From assembly GCA_946482515.1 (NCBI GenBank), contig CAMLRS010000015.1, forward strand, positions 1-64,000: a stretch of DNA of 64,000 nucleotides. The letters are read 5' to 3'. The notes under the pieces were generated by a model. That model was given only the letters and a program-made list of their open reading frames with translations, did no database searches and was not told the DNA's origin. Position numbers and translations under genes: made by a program. Of this stretch, positions 1 through 7,925 are shown in pieces (the first letter of the stretch is position 1; the number at the start of each line of letters is the position of its first letter). This stretch comes from an uncultured Flavobacteriales bacterium (GTDB lineage Bacteria; Bacteroidota; Bacteroidia; Flavobacteriales; Crocinitomicaceae).

Positions 1-54
1 TCAGGACGCCAGGTTTTCATCCTGGAAACAGGAGTTCGATTCTCCTATGGGCTG
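1..54 (+). tRNA. tRNA-Glu (anticodon TTC), 5' part outside window
   Basis: The window opens inside the D arm. An anticodon stem CCAGG/CCTGG (9-13 and 21-25) holds a 7-nt loop with anticodon TTC at 16-18. It is followed by a T arm AGGAG-TTCGATT-CTCCT (30-46) and a 3' acceptor strand ATGGGCT with discriminator G at 54. CCA does not appear to be encoded. The 5' acceptor strand and most of the D arm are missing, so the pairing of the acceptor stem cannot be checked. Confidence 0.9.
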
Positions 55-87
55 CAGGTTATATTATTGTAAATTTAAGAAAACAAG

Positions 88-339
88 ATGGCAAATCATA
101 AGTCAGCACAAAAGCGTATCCGTTCCAACGACGTTAAGCGTCTGCGTAACAAATACCAGCATAAAACGACACGTAATGCTGTTCGCAAACTGCGTGCCCT
201 GAAAACTAAAGGTGAAGCTGAAACATTGCTTCCTTCTGTTGTTTCCATGCTGGACAAACTGGCTAAGCGTAACATCATCCACAAAAACAAGGCAGCAAAC
301 CTGAAGTCAGGTCTGACTCTTTTTGTGAACGGACTCTAA
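88..339 (+). CDS. rpsT: 30S ribosomal protein S20
   Basis: S20 binds 16S rRNA and helps early assembly of the 30S subunit. The 83-residue product has the family's usual length. It is very basic, begins [12 protein letters not shown], and has the alternating Lys/Arg helical pattern and the internal [14 protein letters not shown] C-terminal segment of S20. The gene starts 34 nt after the end of tRNA-Glu, a common Bacteroidota neighbourhood, and is followed by a hairpin terminator, so tRNA and rpsT may share a transcript. Confidence 0.97.
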   Translation: MANHKSAQKRIRSNDVKRLRNKYQHKTTRNAVRKLRALKTKGEAETLLPSVVSMLDKLAKRNIIHKNKAANLKSGLTLFVNGL

Positions 340-358
340 TCCGGTACGAACTTTTTTG

Positions 359-397
359 AAAGGTCTTATCTCGGTTCAGCTGAGTTAAGGCCTTTTT
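359..397 (+). terminator. Rho-independent terminator after rpsT
   Basis: A stem of AAGGTCTTA pairing with TTAAGGCCTT (one G-T pair), with an inner CTC/GAG extension, is followed directly by a T run at 393-397. It lies 20 nt after the rpsT stop codon and ends 26 nt before the porin start. Confidence 0.8.
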
Positions 398-423
398 CTA
401 TTTTTGTGTTTTTCAGTTTTCGA

Positions 424-2160
424 ATGTCTATATCCATCAAATGGTTGGTCTTGTGCGGAATGCTGGTGAGCCTCAACGGATTCTCCCAGCTGCCCTTTTT
501 CCATCATTTTGAGGACACGATTCAGCCCGGTTACCGCATTTCCGGTCGTTTCGACAGCATCGACTGCAAAATCGCCGATTACCAATCCACTTTGCCATCC
601 TGGTGGCGCCCTGCCGTTCACCGCTTTGACCCGACCAGGCTTTACCAGCCCGTACATCAGCGAGCGCCGATTCGTTTCAGCGCCATTGCACACATCGGCC
701 TGCGTTATTCGCTTGGTTCCAACAGCACACAGAAAGCAGGTATTTCCTACACACAGTCGCTGACCAAAAATCAGTTCATCCAGCTCGACTACGAGCGCCT
801 TTCCAGCAGCGCCGCGGTCCGCAATTCATCGTATGAGTCCAATCATTTCGATCTGGCGCACCTCGTACGAAAAACGCGCTATGCTTCGCGCTTTTCTTTG
901 CTGTTCGACGGGAACGATCAATCGCTCAGTGGCGGAACAGTAGGCGATACGATAGACGAGCGCTTTCCGTTGATCTTTACGGATGTCGAGCACACAAGCG
1001 CTTCGCAATTCCGGCGTTATTTCCAGGCAGAATGGGCGAATTTCTTTTCATTCACCAACGATTCCCTGCTGAAGACGGGGATTTTCCTCACGCCGCATTA
1101 CAAGATCGAAAACCGCCGGTTTACCGAAACAGGATTCATCGACACCATTTATGGCGTTGTCAATAAAGATTCTACGCAGACTTATGATCACTGGGAGCGC
1201 TCTGAAATAGGAGGGACGGCCGGCTATTTTTTCCATACACCCGTATTTGCGATCAATGGTGGAGTAAAAGGCGCGTATTGGGAATTCGACAACCTGGGAC
1301 GATTCAGCGATACATCAGAATGGGGCGTTACAGGCGATCTGGCTTTGCGTTTTTCGGATCAATTCGAGCTGAAAGGAACAGGTTTCTATACGTTTGTCGG
1401 AGCCGCTGGCGAAAAACAGCTGCGCGCGTCGTTGAATTACAAGCATTCCCTTCTGGATGTCGGACTGACAGCCAGTTACACCGATCGCTATCCTCAAAAC
1501 TACCAGCGTGCGCTCTACGGCAACTCCTTCGATTACGCCTGGACTAACAAAACGCTGATCTCGACAACGCAAGCAGAAGCGACCGCGCGTTTGAAAAACC
1601 GCTATGTACCTCTGACGGTAACAGCCGGATTCGGAAATTACAGCAACCTGCCGTTTTTCACCGATACTTCCGATGCGAGCGGGATGCACTGGCGCCAGGA
1701 TACGCTCACCAGTTTGTCGTTCCTGTATCTGGAAGCCCGCGCCGATTATGCGTTCGGGAAATTTTTCTTCCAGCCTGCGGTCCGTTTCCAGCAATCCGAC
1801 CTGGATTTTGTGCCATCGGTGCAGCTCTTCGGGCGTTTGGGATTCAACGGCTATTTGTTCAAGGCGAAAAAGCTGCATGCGGCCATCGGGATCGAAGGTG
1901 GTTACACGACATCATACCGTTTGATGGATTACCTGCCGCTGATGGATACGTATCTGTTGCCTTCCGGAGCAAGCCGTTCGTATGAAGCGATGCCGAAATT
2001 GCATGTATTTGCACAATTCGAGCTTGGATTCCTGCGCTGGTTCATCCGCGTGGAAAACATCGAGCAAACGTTCATCGAAACCACCAACTACGAAGCGCTC
2101 GGCTACCCGGTTCTTCCGCTGCAAATCCGTTTAGGACTTTCCTGGGACCTCTTTAATTAA
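424..2160 (+). CDS. Putative outer-membrane porin (Bacteroidota Porin_10 type)
   Basis: Predicted outer-membrane beta-barrel of 578 residues. It starts MSISIKWLVLCGML, a signal peptide ending near GFSQ. The rest is rich in alternating aromatic/polar strands (for example FRRYFQAEWANFF, KLHAAIGIEGGY) and ends in a strand finishing LGLSWDLFN, as expected for barrel insertion. The pattern resembles the 'putative porin' family common in Bacteroidota, whose substrate is unknown. The ATG at 424 was chosen because an in-frame GTG at 406 lies right after the rpsT terminator. No operon partner: the next gene, fabG, has its own promoter. Confidence 0.75.
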   Translation: MSISIKWLVLCGMLVSLNGFSQLPFFHHFEDTIQPGYRISGRFDSIDCKIADYQSTLPSWWRPAVHRFDPTRLYQPVHQRAPIRFSAIAHIGLRYSLGSNSTQKAGISYTQSLTKNQFIQLDYERLSSSAAVRNSSYESNHFDLAHLVRKTRYASRFSLLFDGNDQSLSGGTVGDTIDERFPLIFTDVEHTSASQFRRYFQAEWANFFSFTNDSLLKTGIFLTPHYKIENRRFTETGFIDTIYGVVNKDSTQTYDHWERSEIGGTAGYFFHTPVFAINGGVKGAYWEFDNLGRFSDTSEWGVTGDLALRFSDQFELKGTGFYTFVGAAGEKQLRASLNYKHSLLDVGLTASYTDRYPQNYQRALYGNSFDYAWTNKTLISTTQAEATARLKNRYVPLTVTAGFGNYSNLPFFTDTSDASGMHWRQDTLTSLSFLYLEARADYAFGKFFFQPAVRFQQSDLDFVPSVQLFGRLGFNGYLFKAKKLHAAIGIEGGYTTSYRLMDYLPLMDTYLLPSGASRSYEAMPKLHVFAQFELGFLRWFIRVENIEQTFIETTNYEALGYPVLPLQIRLGLSWDLFN

Positions 2161-2240
2161 TTCAGAAAGCAGAATTCAGAATTCAAAATGCAGAATTGCT
2201 CCAATAATTACGCATTCTGAATTATGCATTGTGAATTGTC
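2161..2240. repeat. AT-rich word repeat, family A, copy 1
   Basis: About 80 nt made of degenerate copies of the words AGAATTCAGAATTC, AAAATGCAGAATT and CATTCTGAATTATGCATT in both orientations. It fills the spacer from the porin stop to the fabG -7 box. Related tracts occur at 3013-3050, 55381-55419 and 60806-60873. Confidence 0.8.
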
Positions 2241-2243
2241 TTG

Positions 2244-2251
2244 TATATTTG
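2244..2251 (+). promoter_or_regulatory. fabG -7 promoter box TATATTTG
   Basis: Exact match to the Bacteroidota -7 consensus TAnnTTTG, 17 nt upstream of the chosen fabG ATG. No clear TTTG -33 box is visible; the upstream spacer is repeat family A. Confidence 0.65.
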
Positions 2252-2268
2252 AAGCCAAATCAAACAGA

Positions 2269-3015
2269 ATGGGATTACTTGACAATAAAGTGGTATTGAT
2301 TACCGGTGCTTCCCGCGGAATCGGGAAAGCGATCGCGGAAGAATGTGTGAAACAAGGCGCGACTGTAGCGTTTACGTACCTGTCTTCCGAAGAAAAAGCC
2401 AAAGCATTGGAAGCAGAATTGACGCAAAACGGCGGAACGGCAAAAGGATTTAAATCCGATGCAGGTAATTTCGATCAGGCGCAGCAATTGGTTGACGATG
2501 TCGTAGCAGCTTTCGGAACGATCGATGTACTGGTGAACAATGCCGGGATCACCCGTGATACGCTCCTTATGCGAATGACGGAAGAACAGTGGGACGAAGT
2601 GATCAACACCAACCTGAAATCGGCATTTAACCTTACGAAAGCGGTTCAGCGTCCAATGCTGAAAGCACGCAAGGGATCTATCATCAATATGTCTTCCGTA
2701 GTAGGCGTGAGCGGCAACGCCGGCCAGTCGAACTACGCTGCTTCCAAAGCCGGACTCATCGGTTTCACGAAATCAGTGGCGCAGGAGCTCGGTTCACGAA
2801 ACATCCGTTGCAATGCAATCGCTCCGGGATTCATTGAAACAGAAATGACGGGCGCGCTCGACCAGAAAGTGGTGGAAGAATGGCGCAACAGTATTCCGCT
2901 GAAGCGCGGTGGCTCGCCAAAAGATGTGGCTGATGCAACTGTTTTCCTCGCATCAGATATGTCGGCTTACATTACGGGCCAGACGCTGCATGTGTGTGGT
3001 GGAATGCTTATGTAA
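2269..3015 (+). CDS. fabG: 3-oxoacyl-ACP reductase FabG
   Basis: NADPH-dependent reduction of 3-oxoacyl-ACP in type II fatty acid elongation; cytoplasmic tetramer by family knowledge. The N-terminal TGASRGIG cofactor loop, NNAG, the catalytic Ser of the MSSVVG segment and the YAASK pair (Tyr/Lys) identify a classical short-chain dehydrogenase. With the ATG at 2269 (MGLLDNKVVLITGASRGIG) the protein is 248 residues, the usual FabG length. An upstream in-frame ATG at 2224 would place translation start before the -7 box and inside a repeat, so it was rejected. The gene stands alone with repeat family A on both sides. Confidence 0.93.
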   Translation: MGLLDNKVVLITGASRGIGKAIAEECVKQGATVAFTYLSSEEKAKALEAELTQNGGTAKGFKSDAGNFDQAQQLVDDVVAAFGTIDVLVNNAGITRDTLLMRMTEEQWDEVINTNLKSAFNLTKAVQRPMLKARKGSIINMSSVVGVSGNAGQSNYAASKAGLIGFTKSVAQELGSRNIRCNAIAPGFIETEMTGALDQKVVEEWRNSIPLKRGGSPKDVADATVFLASDMSAYITGQTLHVCGGMLM

Positions 3016-3050
3016 TTAATGCACAATTCATAATTCAGAATGCATAATTC
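3013..3050. repeat. AT-rich word repeat, family A, copy 2
   Basis: Runs from the fabG stop codon into the terminator: CACAATTCATAATTCAGAA then TGCATAATTC. Same words as copy 1, so fabG is bracketed by family A on both sides. Confidence 0.8.
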
Positions 3051-3079
3051 AATCCCGTGGCGATGCTGCGGGATTTTTT
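3051..3079 (+). terminator. Rho-independent terminator after fabG
   Basis: AATCCCG (3051-3057) pairs with CGGGATT (3069-3075), followed by a T run to 3079. Confidence 0.85.
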
Positions 3080-3097
3080 GTTCTAATAAATCGTGTT

Positions 3098-3132
3098 GAG
3101 ACGGAGGACTGTCTGACCGTCAGACTGGAGAC
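3098..3132. repeat. GACTGGAGAC word repeat, family B, short copy
   Basis: GAGACGGAGGACTGTCTGAC followed by GTCAGACTGGAGACC. It uses the same words as the large family B tracts at 7748-7902, 8898-9030 and 32584-32752, and sits just after the 3' end of the minus-strand ABC gene. Confidence 0.6.
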
Positions 3133-3143
3133 CGCCAAAGGCG

Positions 3144-6100
3144 TTACTTCTTGCGAAGGGTTGGAATTTTGATCTTCTCGGCTGCAACGAGTGCTTTGCG
3201 GGTAAGATCGTAATAGAGCATAATCAGGAGAACGATGGTCATACCCCACAAAACGAGCACATTGCCCCAGAACGTACTGACGCGCTGGCCAAAAATGTAT
3301 TTCTGATGCGTATAGAATGGGGCATCGAGGAAACGCACCCCGATCGGATCGATGAATAACGGATCGTCTTTCTGAAGAATTTCGTCTTCGGTAACAATCA
3401 TTTTCTGCACTTCCGTACGGTTGGTCACCAGGTCCTGCAGGCTTTCATTCATATACGAATTCTGACTTTTCTGGAAAGTGCTGTCGCCGGTTTTGGCAAT
3501 AACGTTGTCCAGCTGGGCGGAAGCGTCGTTGTAATTGCGGTTGTACTGTTCTTTCAGAATATCGATAAAAGCACCAATGTTTTGCTGAATTTCTGCTGTC
3601 GAAGCGCCATATTTCAGCTGTTCAAGACCGATTACACAATCCTTGCATGGCAGGTTGTCCCACAGATTGAGCTCTTTCTGTATTTCATTCGAAAGCACAC
3701 GGCGTGCATGATCGAATACTTTTGGTGTGGATTTTTTATCGCTGAGCAGGTTCAGCTGATTTTTCATCTCCGGGATCCAGTAATCGCGTTTCCAGCCACA
3801 GCTGCTCTTGCGCTGATCGAGCTTGAAGAGCTTTTGTTCATGGTAGTTGTCACTGGATTGTACAACGGCCAATGCTTCGTATGCCCAGCGCGAAGCCATG
3901 AGGTTCCCGATCCACGGCACTTCATTGGTGCGAGAGAAAATAGGGTGGAGCTTGTCGAATTTCACGATCACACCACTGAAGAGCAATTGTGGAATGATGA
4001 GCAGTGGAACGGTGATGTAAATCACTTTGGCGGAGTTGAACGCCGAAGAAATGTTGAGTCCGAGGGCATTTGCCAGGCACGATGTGGAGAACAGGATGAC
4101 CCAGTATTGCCACCACATGCCCTGTATTTCGAGCACGAAGTTTCCGACACCAACAAAGAACAGGGTCTGTATGCCCGAAATGATGAACATGATGGAAACT
4201 TTCGACCACAAATAGCTGGCGCGGGAAAGGTTGAGGAAGCTTTCGCGCTTGAGGATTTTCTTGTCTTTGATAATTTCTTCCGCTGCAACGGTCAAACCAA
4301 GGAAAAGTGCCACGACCACAGCAATAAAGAGGTATTGCGGGATGTTTTCGTTCGAGAAGAAGATGTATTGCGAGTCGGAGCCGGCATCGTAGTTGAAGAA
4401 CTTGACGAAAAACGCCAGGATCAAAGCCAGTACGGGTGCTTCGAGCATATTGATGAGCATGTACTGGCGATTGGCGATTTTGCTCAGCACATCGCGCAGG
4501 AAAAACACTTTGAACTGCGACAGACGTGAAGCGATTTTCGAACTACCGGTTACAGGTGGCAGCTGTTTGTCGCTGATTGGCTCAGAATGATTCTTCAGGA
4601 AACGCTCGTTCCATTCTTTCGGAGAAACTTTGCGATATTTCGTCAGGTTCCCGTATTCGTCCACGACCTTCGATTCGATAATGTTGAAGATCTGCTCCGG
4701 GTTCACATTACCACATACCGGGCATTCCCGCTCGTTGGCGTTGACGTGATGGATATGTTTTTTGAAATACACGACCGCATCGATCGGGTTGCCGTCGAAA
4801 ATAGGGTAGCCGCCGTGATCGAGGATCAGGAGCTTGTCGAACATTTTGAAAATATCCGATGAAGGCTGGTGGATCACCACAAATACGAGCTTTCCTTTCA
4901 GGGCGAGCTCTTTGAGCATGTCCATGATGTTCTCCGAATCGCGCGAAGACAAGCCCGATGTCGGTTCATCGACAAACAGTACCGTTGGTTCACGGATGAG
5001 CTCCAGGGCGATGTTCAGACGCTTGCGCTGACCACCTGAAATGGTTTTATCGAGCGGACTTCCTACGCGCAGGTGTTTCACTTCGCTAAGTCCGATATCG
5101 GAAAGCAGATCGAGGACTTTTTTCTTGATCTGCGTTTCGGAAAGCTCGCTGAAACACAGCTTGGCATTGAAATACAGGTTCTGAAAAACGGAAAGTTCTT
5201 CAATGAGCAGGTCATCCTGGCTCACGAAACCGATGACACCTTCCAGTCGTGATTTTTCCTTGTGCAGATCAACGCCGTTAATCGTAACCGCACCTGAAGT
5301 AGGCGTGTAGTTACCATTCAGTACGTTGAGGAAGGTCGATTTTCCGGCTCCGGAACCGCCCATTACACCGACCAGCTTTCCGGATGCTTCGCGGAAATTG
5401 ATCTCGTGCAGGCCGATTTTTCCGCTTTTGAACTGGAAAACGAGCTTATCGACATTGAAAATGATCTTATCGGTATGGTTATCGCGCAGGAAACGCGAAA
5501 TCACGTCGCTGTAATAGATCGGAGAGCTTTTCGCCGTACGCAGAACCGAACCCTGGTTGAGGATGTGGTGGCGTTCGTTGGAAATGCTCTGACCGTTCAG
5601 GTTCAGCTCATCTGAGCCATAATAGCGGAAGAACAGGATATTCACGCTTTCCATGCGCACCACGCGGATGATACCGTCGAGGGCATCGAGTCGAATCAAC
5701 GGTGCCTGCTCCAGCGTTAGGTCTTTTCCTGAAATGTAAAGGAAATGGTCTTCGTCGATGAGATTGGTGATCGGTTCCTCGATGAAACGACGAAGCTGCG
5801 TGTATTCTTTCGCTGAGATGTTGAACGATTCGGATACCGTTTCCACGAATTCCTGTTCCTGCTCATGCACCTGGTCGTTGGCGTGAATGAACTCGAAAAT
5901 ACGCAGCAACACGATCATTTTCTGTCGCTGGGTGAGCTCTTCGTTGATCTGGGAACAGATGCGCAGTACTTTCACCGAGTTGACGGAAGTACGCTTGCGC
6001 TGACCGTCTTTTTTGGAAGAACCGCTGTGGTGAACAAGCAGGAACTCGTCGAACAGCTGGATGTAATGATTGATCAGCTCGTTGTTGAGCTCCGAACGCA

Positions 6101-6227
6101 AGAATCCTTCAATGATACGACGCCCGTTGGAGCTTTCGATGGCTTCCGGGGTGACTTCACTTACTTCGTCTACTTTCGCAATGATTGCGAAAAGCTGCAT
6201 CAATGCACGAAGGATGCGTTCGCTCAT
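3144..6227 (-). CDS. TerB-like/ABCG-type ABC transporter, single polypeptide
   Basis: 1027-residue half-transporter in which ATPase and permease are fused. The first ~140 residues are helical and look like a TerB/DjlA-type acidic domain (KVDEVSEVTPEAIESSNGRR). An ABC ATPase follows with Walker A GGSGAGKST near residue 290, signature SGGQRKRL near 394, Walker B LFVDEPTSGL near 414 and the switch His in VIHQPSSD. This order (ATPase before membrane part) is that of ABCG/ABC-2 exporters. A CPVCG motif lies near residue 500. Membrane helices span about 590-770, then a ~200-residue extracytoplasmic segment and a last helix near 990-1015. Last gene of a three-gene minus-strand run; substrate unknown. 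Confidence 0.85.
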   Translation of the reverse strand: MSERILRALMQLFAIIAKVDEVSEVTPEAIESSNGRRIIEGFLRSELNNELINHYIQLFDEFLLVHHSGSSKKDGQRKRTSVNSVKVLRICSQINEELTQRQKMIVLLRIFEFIHANDQVHEQEQEFVETVSESFNISAKEYTQLRRFIEEPITNLIDEDHFLYISGKDLTLEQAPLIRLDALDGIIRVVRMESVNILFFRYYGSDELNLNGQSISNERHHILNQGSVLRTAKSSPIYYSDVISRFLRDNHTDKIIFNVDKLVFQFKSGKIGLHEINFREASGKLVGVMGGSGAGKSTFLNVLNGNYTPTSGAVTINGVDLHKEKSRLEGVIGFVSQDDLLIEELSVFQNLYFNAKLCFSELSETQIKKKVLDLLSDIGLSEVKHLRVGSPLDKTISGGQRKRLNIALELIREPTVLFVDEPTSGLSSRDSENIMDMLKELALKGKLVFVVIHQPSSDIFKMFDKLLILDHGGYPIFDGNPIDAVVYFKKHIHHVNANERECPVCGNVNPEQIFNIIESKVVDEYGNLTKYRKVSPKEWNERFLKNHSEPISDKQLPPVTGSSKIASRLSQFKVFFLRDVLSKIANRQYMLINMLEAPVLALILAFFVKFFNYDAGSDSQYIFFSNENIPQYLFIAVVVALFLGLTVAAEEIIKDKKILKRESFLNLSRASYLWSKVSIMFIISGIQTLFFVGVGNFVLEIQGMWWQYWVILFSTSCLANALGLNISSAFNSAKVIYITVPLLIIPQLLFSGVIVKFDKLHPIFSRTNEVPWIGNLMASRWAYEALAVVQSSDNYHEQKLFKLDQRKSSCGWKRDYWIPEMKNQLNLLSDKKSTPKVFDHARRVLSNEIQKELNLWDNLPCKDCVIGLEQLKYGASTAEIQQNIGAFIDILKEQYNRNYNDASAQLDNVIAKTGDSTFQKSQNSYMNESLQDLVTNRTEVQKMIVTEDEILQKDDPLFIDPIGVRFLDAPFYTHQKYIFGQRVSTFWGNVLVLWGMTIVLLIMLYYDLTRKALVAAEKIKIPTLRKK

Positions 6228-6257
6228 GCTTCCAGGGTGTTGTCGGCTTATTTAATG

Positions 6258-6680
6258 TTAACGTTTAAATCCGATCATCATCACGGCGCAGCCGGTGACT
6301 TTTTTATCGAGATCCAGCTCTGTACGGATAATTACCGGTATAGTAGAAGGTACTTTGAAATCCCAGTAGTTGGCGTTTTTGTAATCGCGGTTCGTAAAGA
6401 TTGGGTTACCATCGAGATCGGTTACCGTGAAAATCACATATGTATCGTCTTCACCAGCTGTTGCAGCGATGCGGTAAGTCGAGCCACCGAAGAATGTGGT
6501 TTTGAATTCGGCATTTTCGCGATCGAGGAAAGCAGTGTAAACCTGTCCATCAGAAACAAAACGATTGTCTTTGCCTTTCAGGATGGTTTCGCAGACTTTT
6601 ACAAGTGACTCGCAGTCCTGTGCGTAGGTAACGGTTCCGGCAAATACGAGGTAAAAAGATAAAAGGATCAGTTTCTTCAT
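6258..6680 (-). CDS. Secreted protein of unknown function
   Basis: 140 residues with a clear signal peptide (MKKLILLSFYLVFAGTVTYA, cleavage before QDCES). The mature part, ~120 residues, has a beta-rich pattern and two cysteines at its start (CESLVKVC) plus one near the C-terminus. I do not recognise the family. It lies 30 nt upstream of the ABC transporter and 11 nt downstream of the lipoprotein gene, so it probably works in the envelope with them. Confidence 0.7.
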   Translation of the reverse strand: MKKLILLSFYLVFAGTVTYAQDCESLVKVCETILKGKDNRFVSDGQVYTAFLDRENAEFKTTFFGGSTYRIAATAGEDDTYVIFTVTDLDGNPIFTNRDYKNANYWDFKVPSTIPVIIRTELDLDKKVTGCAVMMIGFKR

Positions 6681-6691
6681 GATTTCCTGAA

Positions 6692-7582
6692 TTATGCAGT
6701 GATTTTAGTTCGGATGGAAGCGATTTTCTGGTTGATGAAATTCAGAAGGTTCGTATCCATGTTTACGGTCAGTTTGTGCTGAAGGGTGGTAATACGATTT
6801 TTCGCATCGGTTTTTGGCTGAACGAAATCGTAATTCACCTGGATCTTGTCGAAATAATCCTTCAGGTCTTTCATGTCGCTAATGAGCTCATCGTTGCTTC
6901 CTTTTTTGTTGTATTTCTGCAGGATTTCGATGATCGTATTCAGGGTTTCGCGCTGCTCACCGATACGCTGGGTGATTTTCTGGTTGCTTTTCTCTTTGTT
7001 GATCTCGCAAGCCAGGTAAAGCGATTCTACCCATCCGCCAACGAGGATCAGTGCCGAAACACCTTTGCGGTCGTTGGATTTGAGGAAGTTGTCGGATTTT
7101 TTGAAGGCATCGGAAACGATCACCATCATGGAATCTTCATTCGTGCTGTTTTTCTCGAAACGCGTCATGAAGTTCTTGTCGAACGCACCTTCCAGTCCGA
7201 GATCAGAAGTCAGCTTCTCGATCGTTGCCAGGTATTTCAGGGAAAGGGTGTTCTGTTTGAAAATGGAAAGGTAGCCGAGATCGGTACCGTAAATGCCCAG
7301 GTTCAGGGCCTTTTTCATTTCCGTTGTATAATTCGATGCGTTATCAAGGCTGTTCAGGTACGACTCGTTAAACGTGGCGTTGACTTCTTTCAGCAGGAGA
7401 GCAGTTTGCATCGGAGACGGAATACTGAAGATCTTGCCATCGAAGTTCGTGTTCAGCGAGCTGTTCGGATCGAGTACTTCCTTGTCTACTTTTTGCTTTT
7501 CTTCTCCTTCGCCGGAGCCGCAGGCACTCATGAAACCCGTTAGGGCACAACCTGCTAATAGGACTGATAACCGTGTATTCAT
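6692..7582 (-). CDS. Lipoprotein of unknown function
   Basis: 296 residues from the chosen ATG (MNTRLSVLLAGCALTGFMSAC), with a type II signal peptide and the lipid-attachment Cys in MSAC followed by an acidic linker GSGEGEEKQ. The mature protein is helical and hydrophilic and is predicted to sit at the membrane. An ATG six codons upstream is possible, but the chosen one gives a standard signal. First gene of the lipoprotein - secreted protein - ABC transporter run; the spacing suggests one operon with an envelope or export role. No family recognised. Confidence 0.75.
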   Translation of the reverse strand: MNTRLSVLLAGCALTGFMSACGSGEGEEKQKVDKEVLDPNSSLNTNFDGKIFSIPSPMQTALLLKEVNATFNESYLNSLDNASNYTTEMKKALNLGIYGTDLGYLSIFKQNTLSLKYLATIEKLTSDLGLEGAFDKNFMTRFEKNSTNEDSMMVIVSDAFKKSDNFLKSNDRKGVSALILVGGWVESLYLACEINKEKSNQKITQRIGEQRETLNTIIEILQKYNKKGSNDELISDMKDLKDYFDKIQVNYDFVQPKTDAKNRITTLQHKLTVNMDTNLLNFINQKIASIRTKITA

Positions 7583-7747
7583 AGAGGAAAGTTGTTGCAT
7601 ATTCTGCGACTAAAATATACAAAATAGTGAACTGGGAACGACAATTGTTAATAATTATCAATAAGTAATGTGTAACGGCAGTGTTAAGGTGAATTTTCGC
7701 TCATCATCGTCGTTTTTAGTTCAAATTCTTTGTGTTGGATAACAGGA
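7583..7747. other. Spacer upstream of the lipoprotein operon
   Basis: AT-rich DNA between the minus-strand lipoprotein start and repeat family B. On the minus strand CTATTTTGTATATTTTAG holds near-matches to TAnnTTTG and may be the operon promoter, but no exact box with a -33 element is present. No ORF is convincing. Confidence 0.4.
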
Positions 7748-7902
7748 TTTCAAGATATTAGGACATTAGACATTAGACATTAGATTGATAGACTATAGAT
7801 GGGAGACCGAAAGACCGGGGACTGGGGACTGGGGACTGGAAAGTTGAAGAGTTACTGAGCCACGAACTTCCAACTAGCAACTTCTAACTAGTAACTAGTT
7901 AC
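7748..7902. repeat. Composite word repeat, family B, hemB copy
   Basis: Ordered blocks of short degenerate words: TTCAAGATATTAGGACATTA and further TTAGACA words; GACTATAGATGGGAGACCGA; AGACC with triple GGGGACTG; AAGTTGAAGAGTTACTGAG; then AACTTCCAACTAGCAACTTC and TAACTAGT words. It ends directly at the hemB -7 box. The tract upstream of rpe (32584-32752, minus strand) has the same blocks in the same order. Confidence 0.85.
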
Positions 7903-7910
7903 TATCTTTG
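7903..7910 (+). promoter_or_regulatory. hemB -7 promoter box TATCTTTG
   Basis: Exact TAnnTTTG, 15 nt before the ATG. No TTTG at the expected -33 distance, where repeat family B lies. The rpe promoter has the identical box in the same repeat context. Confidence 0.7.
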
Positions 7911-7925
7911 CCCAAAATCACTCTT

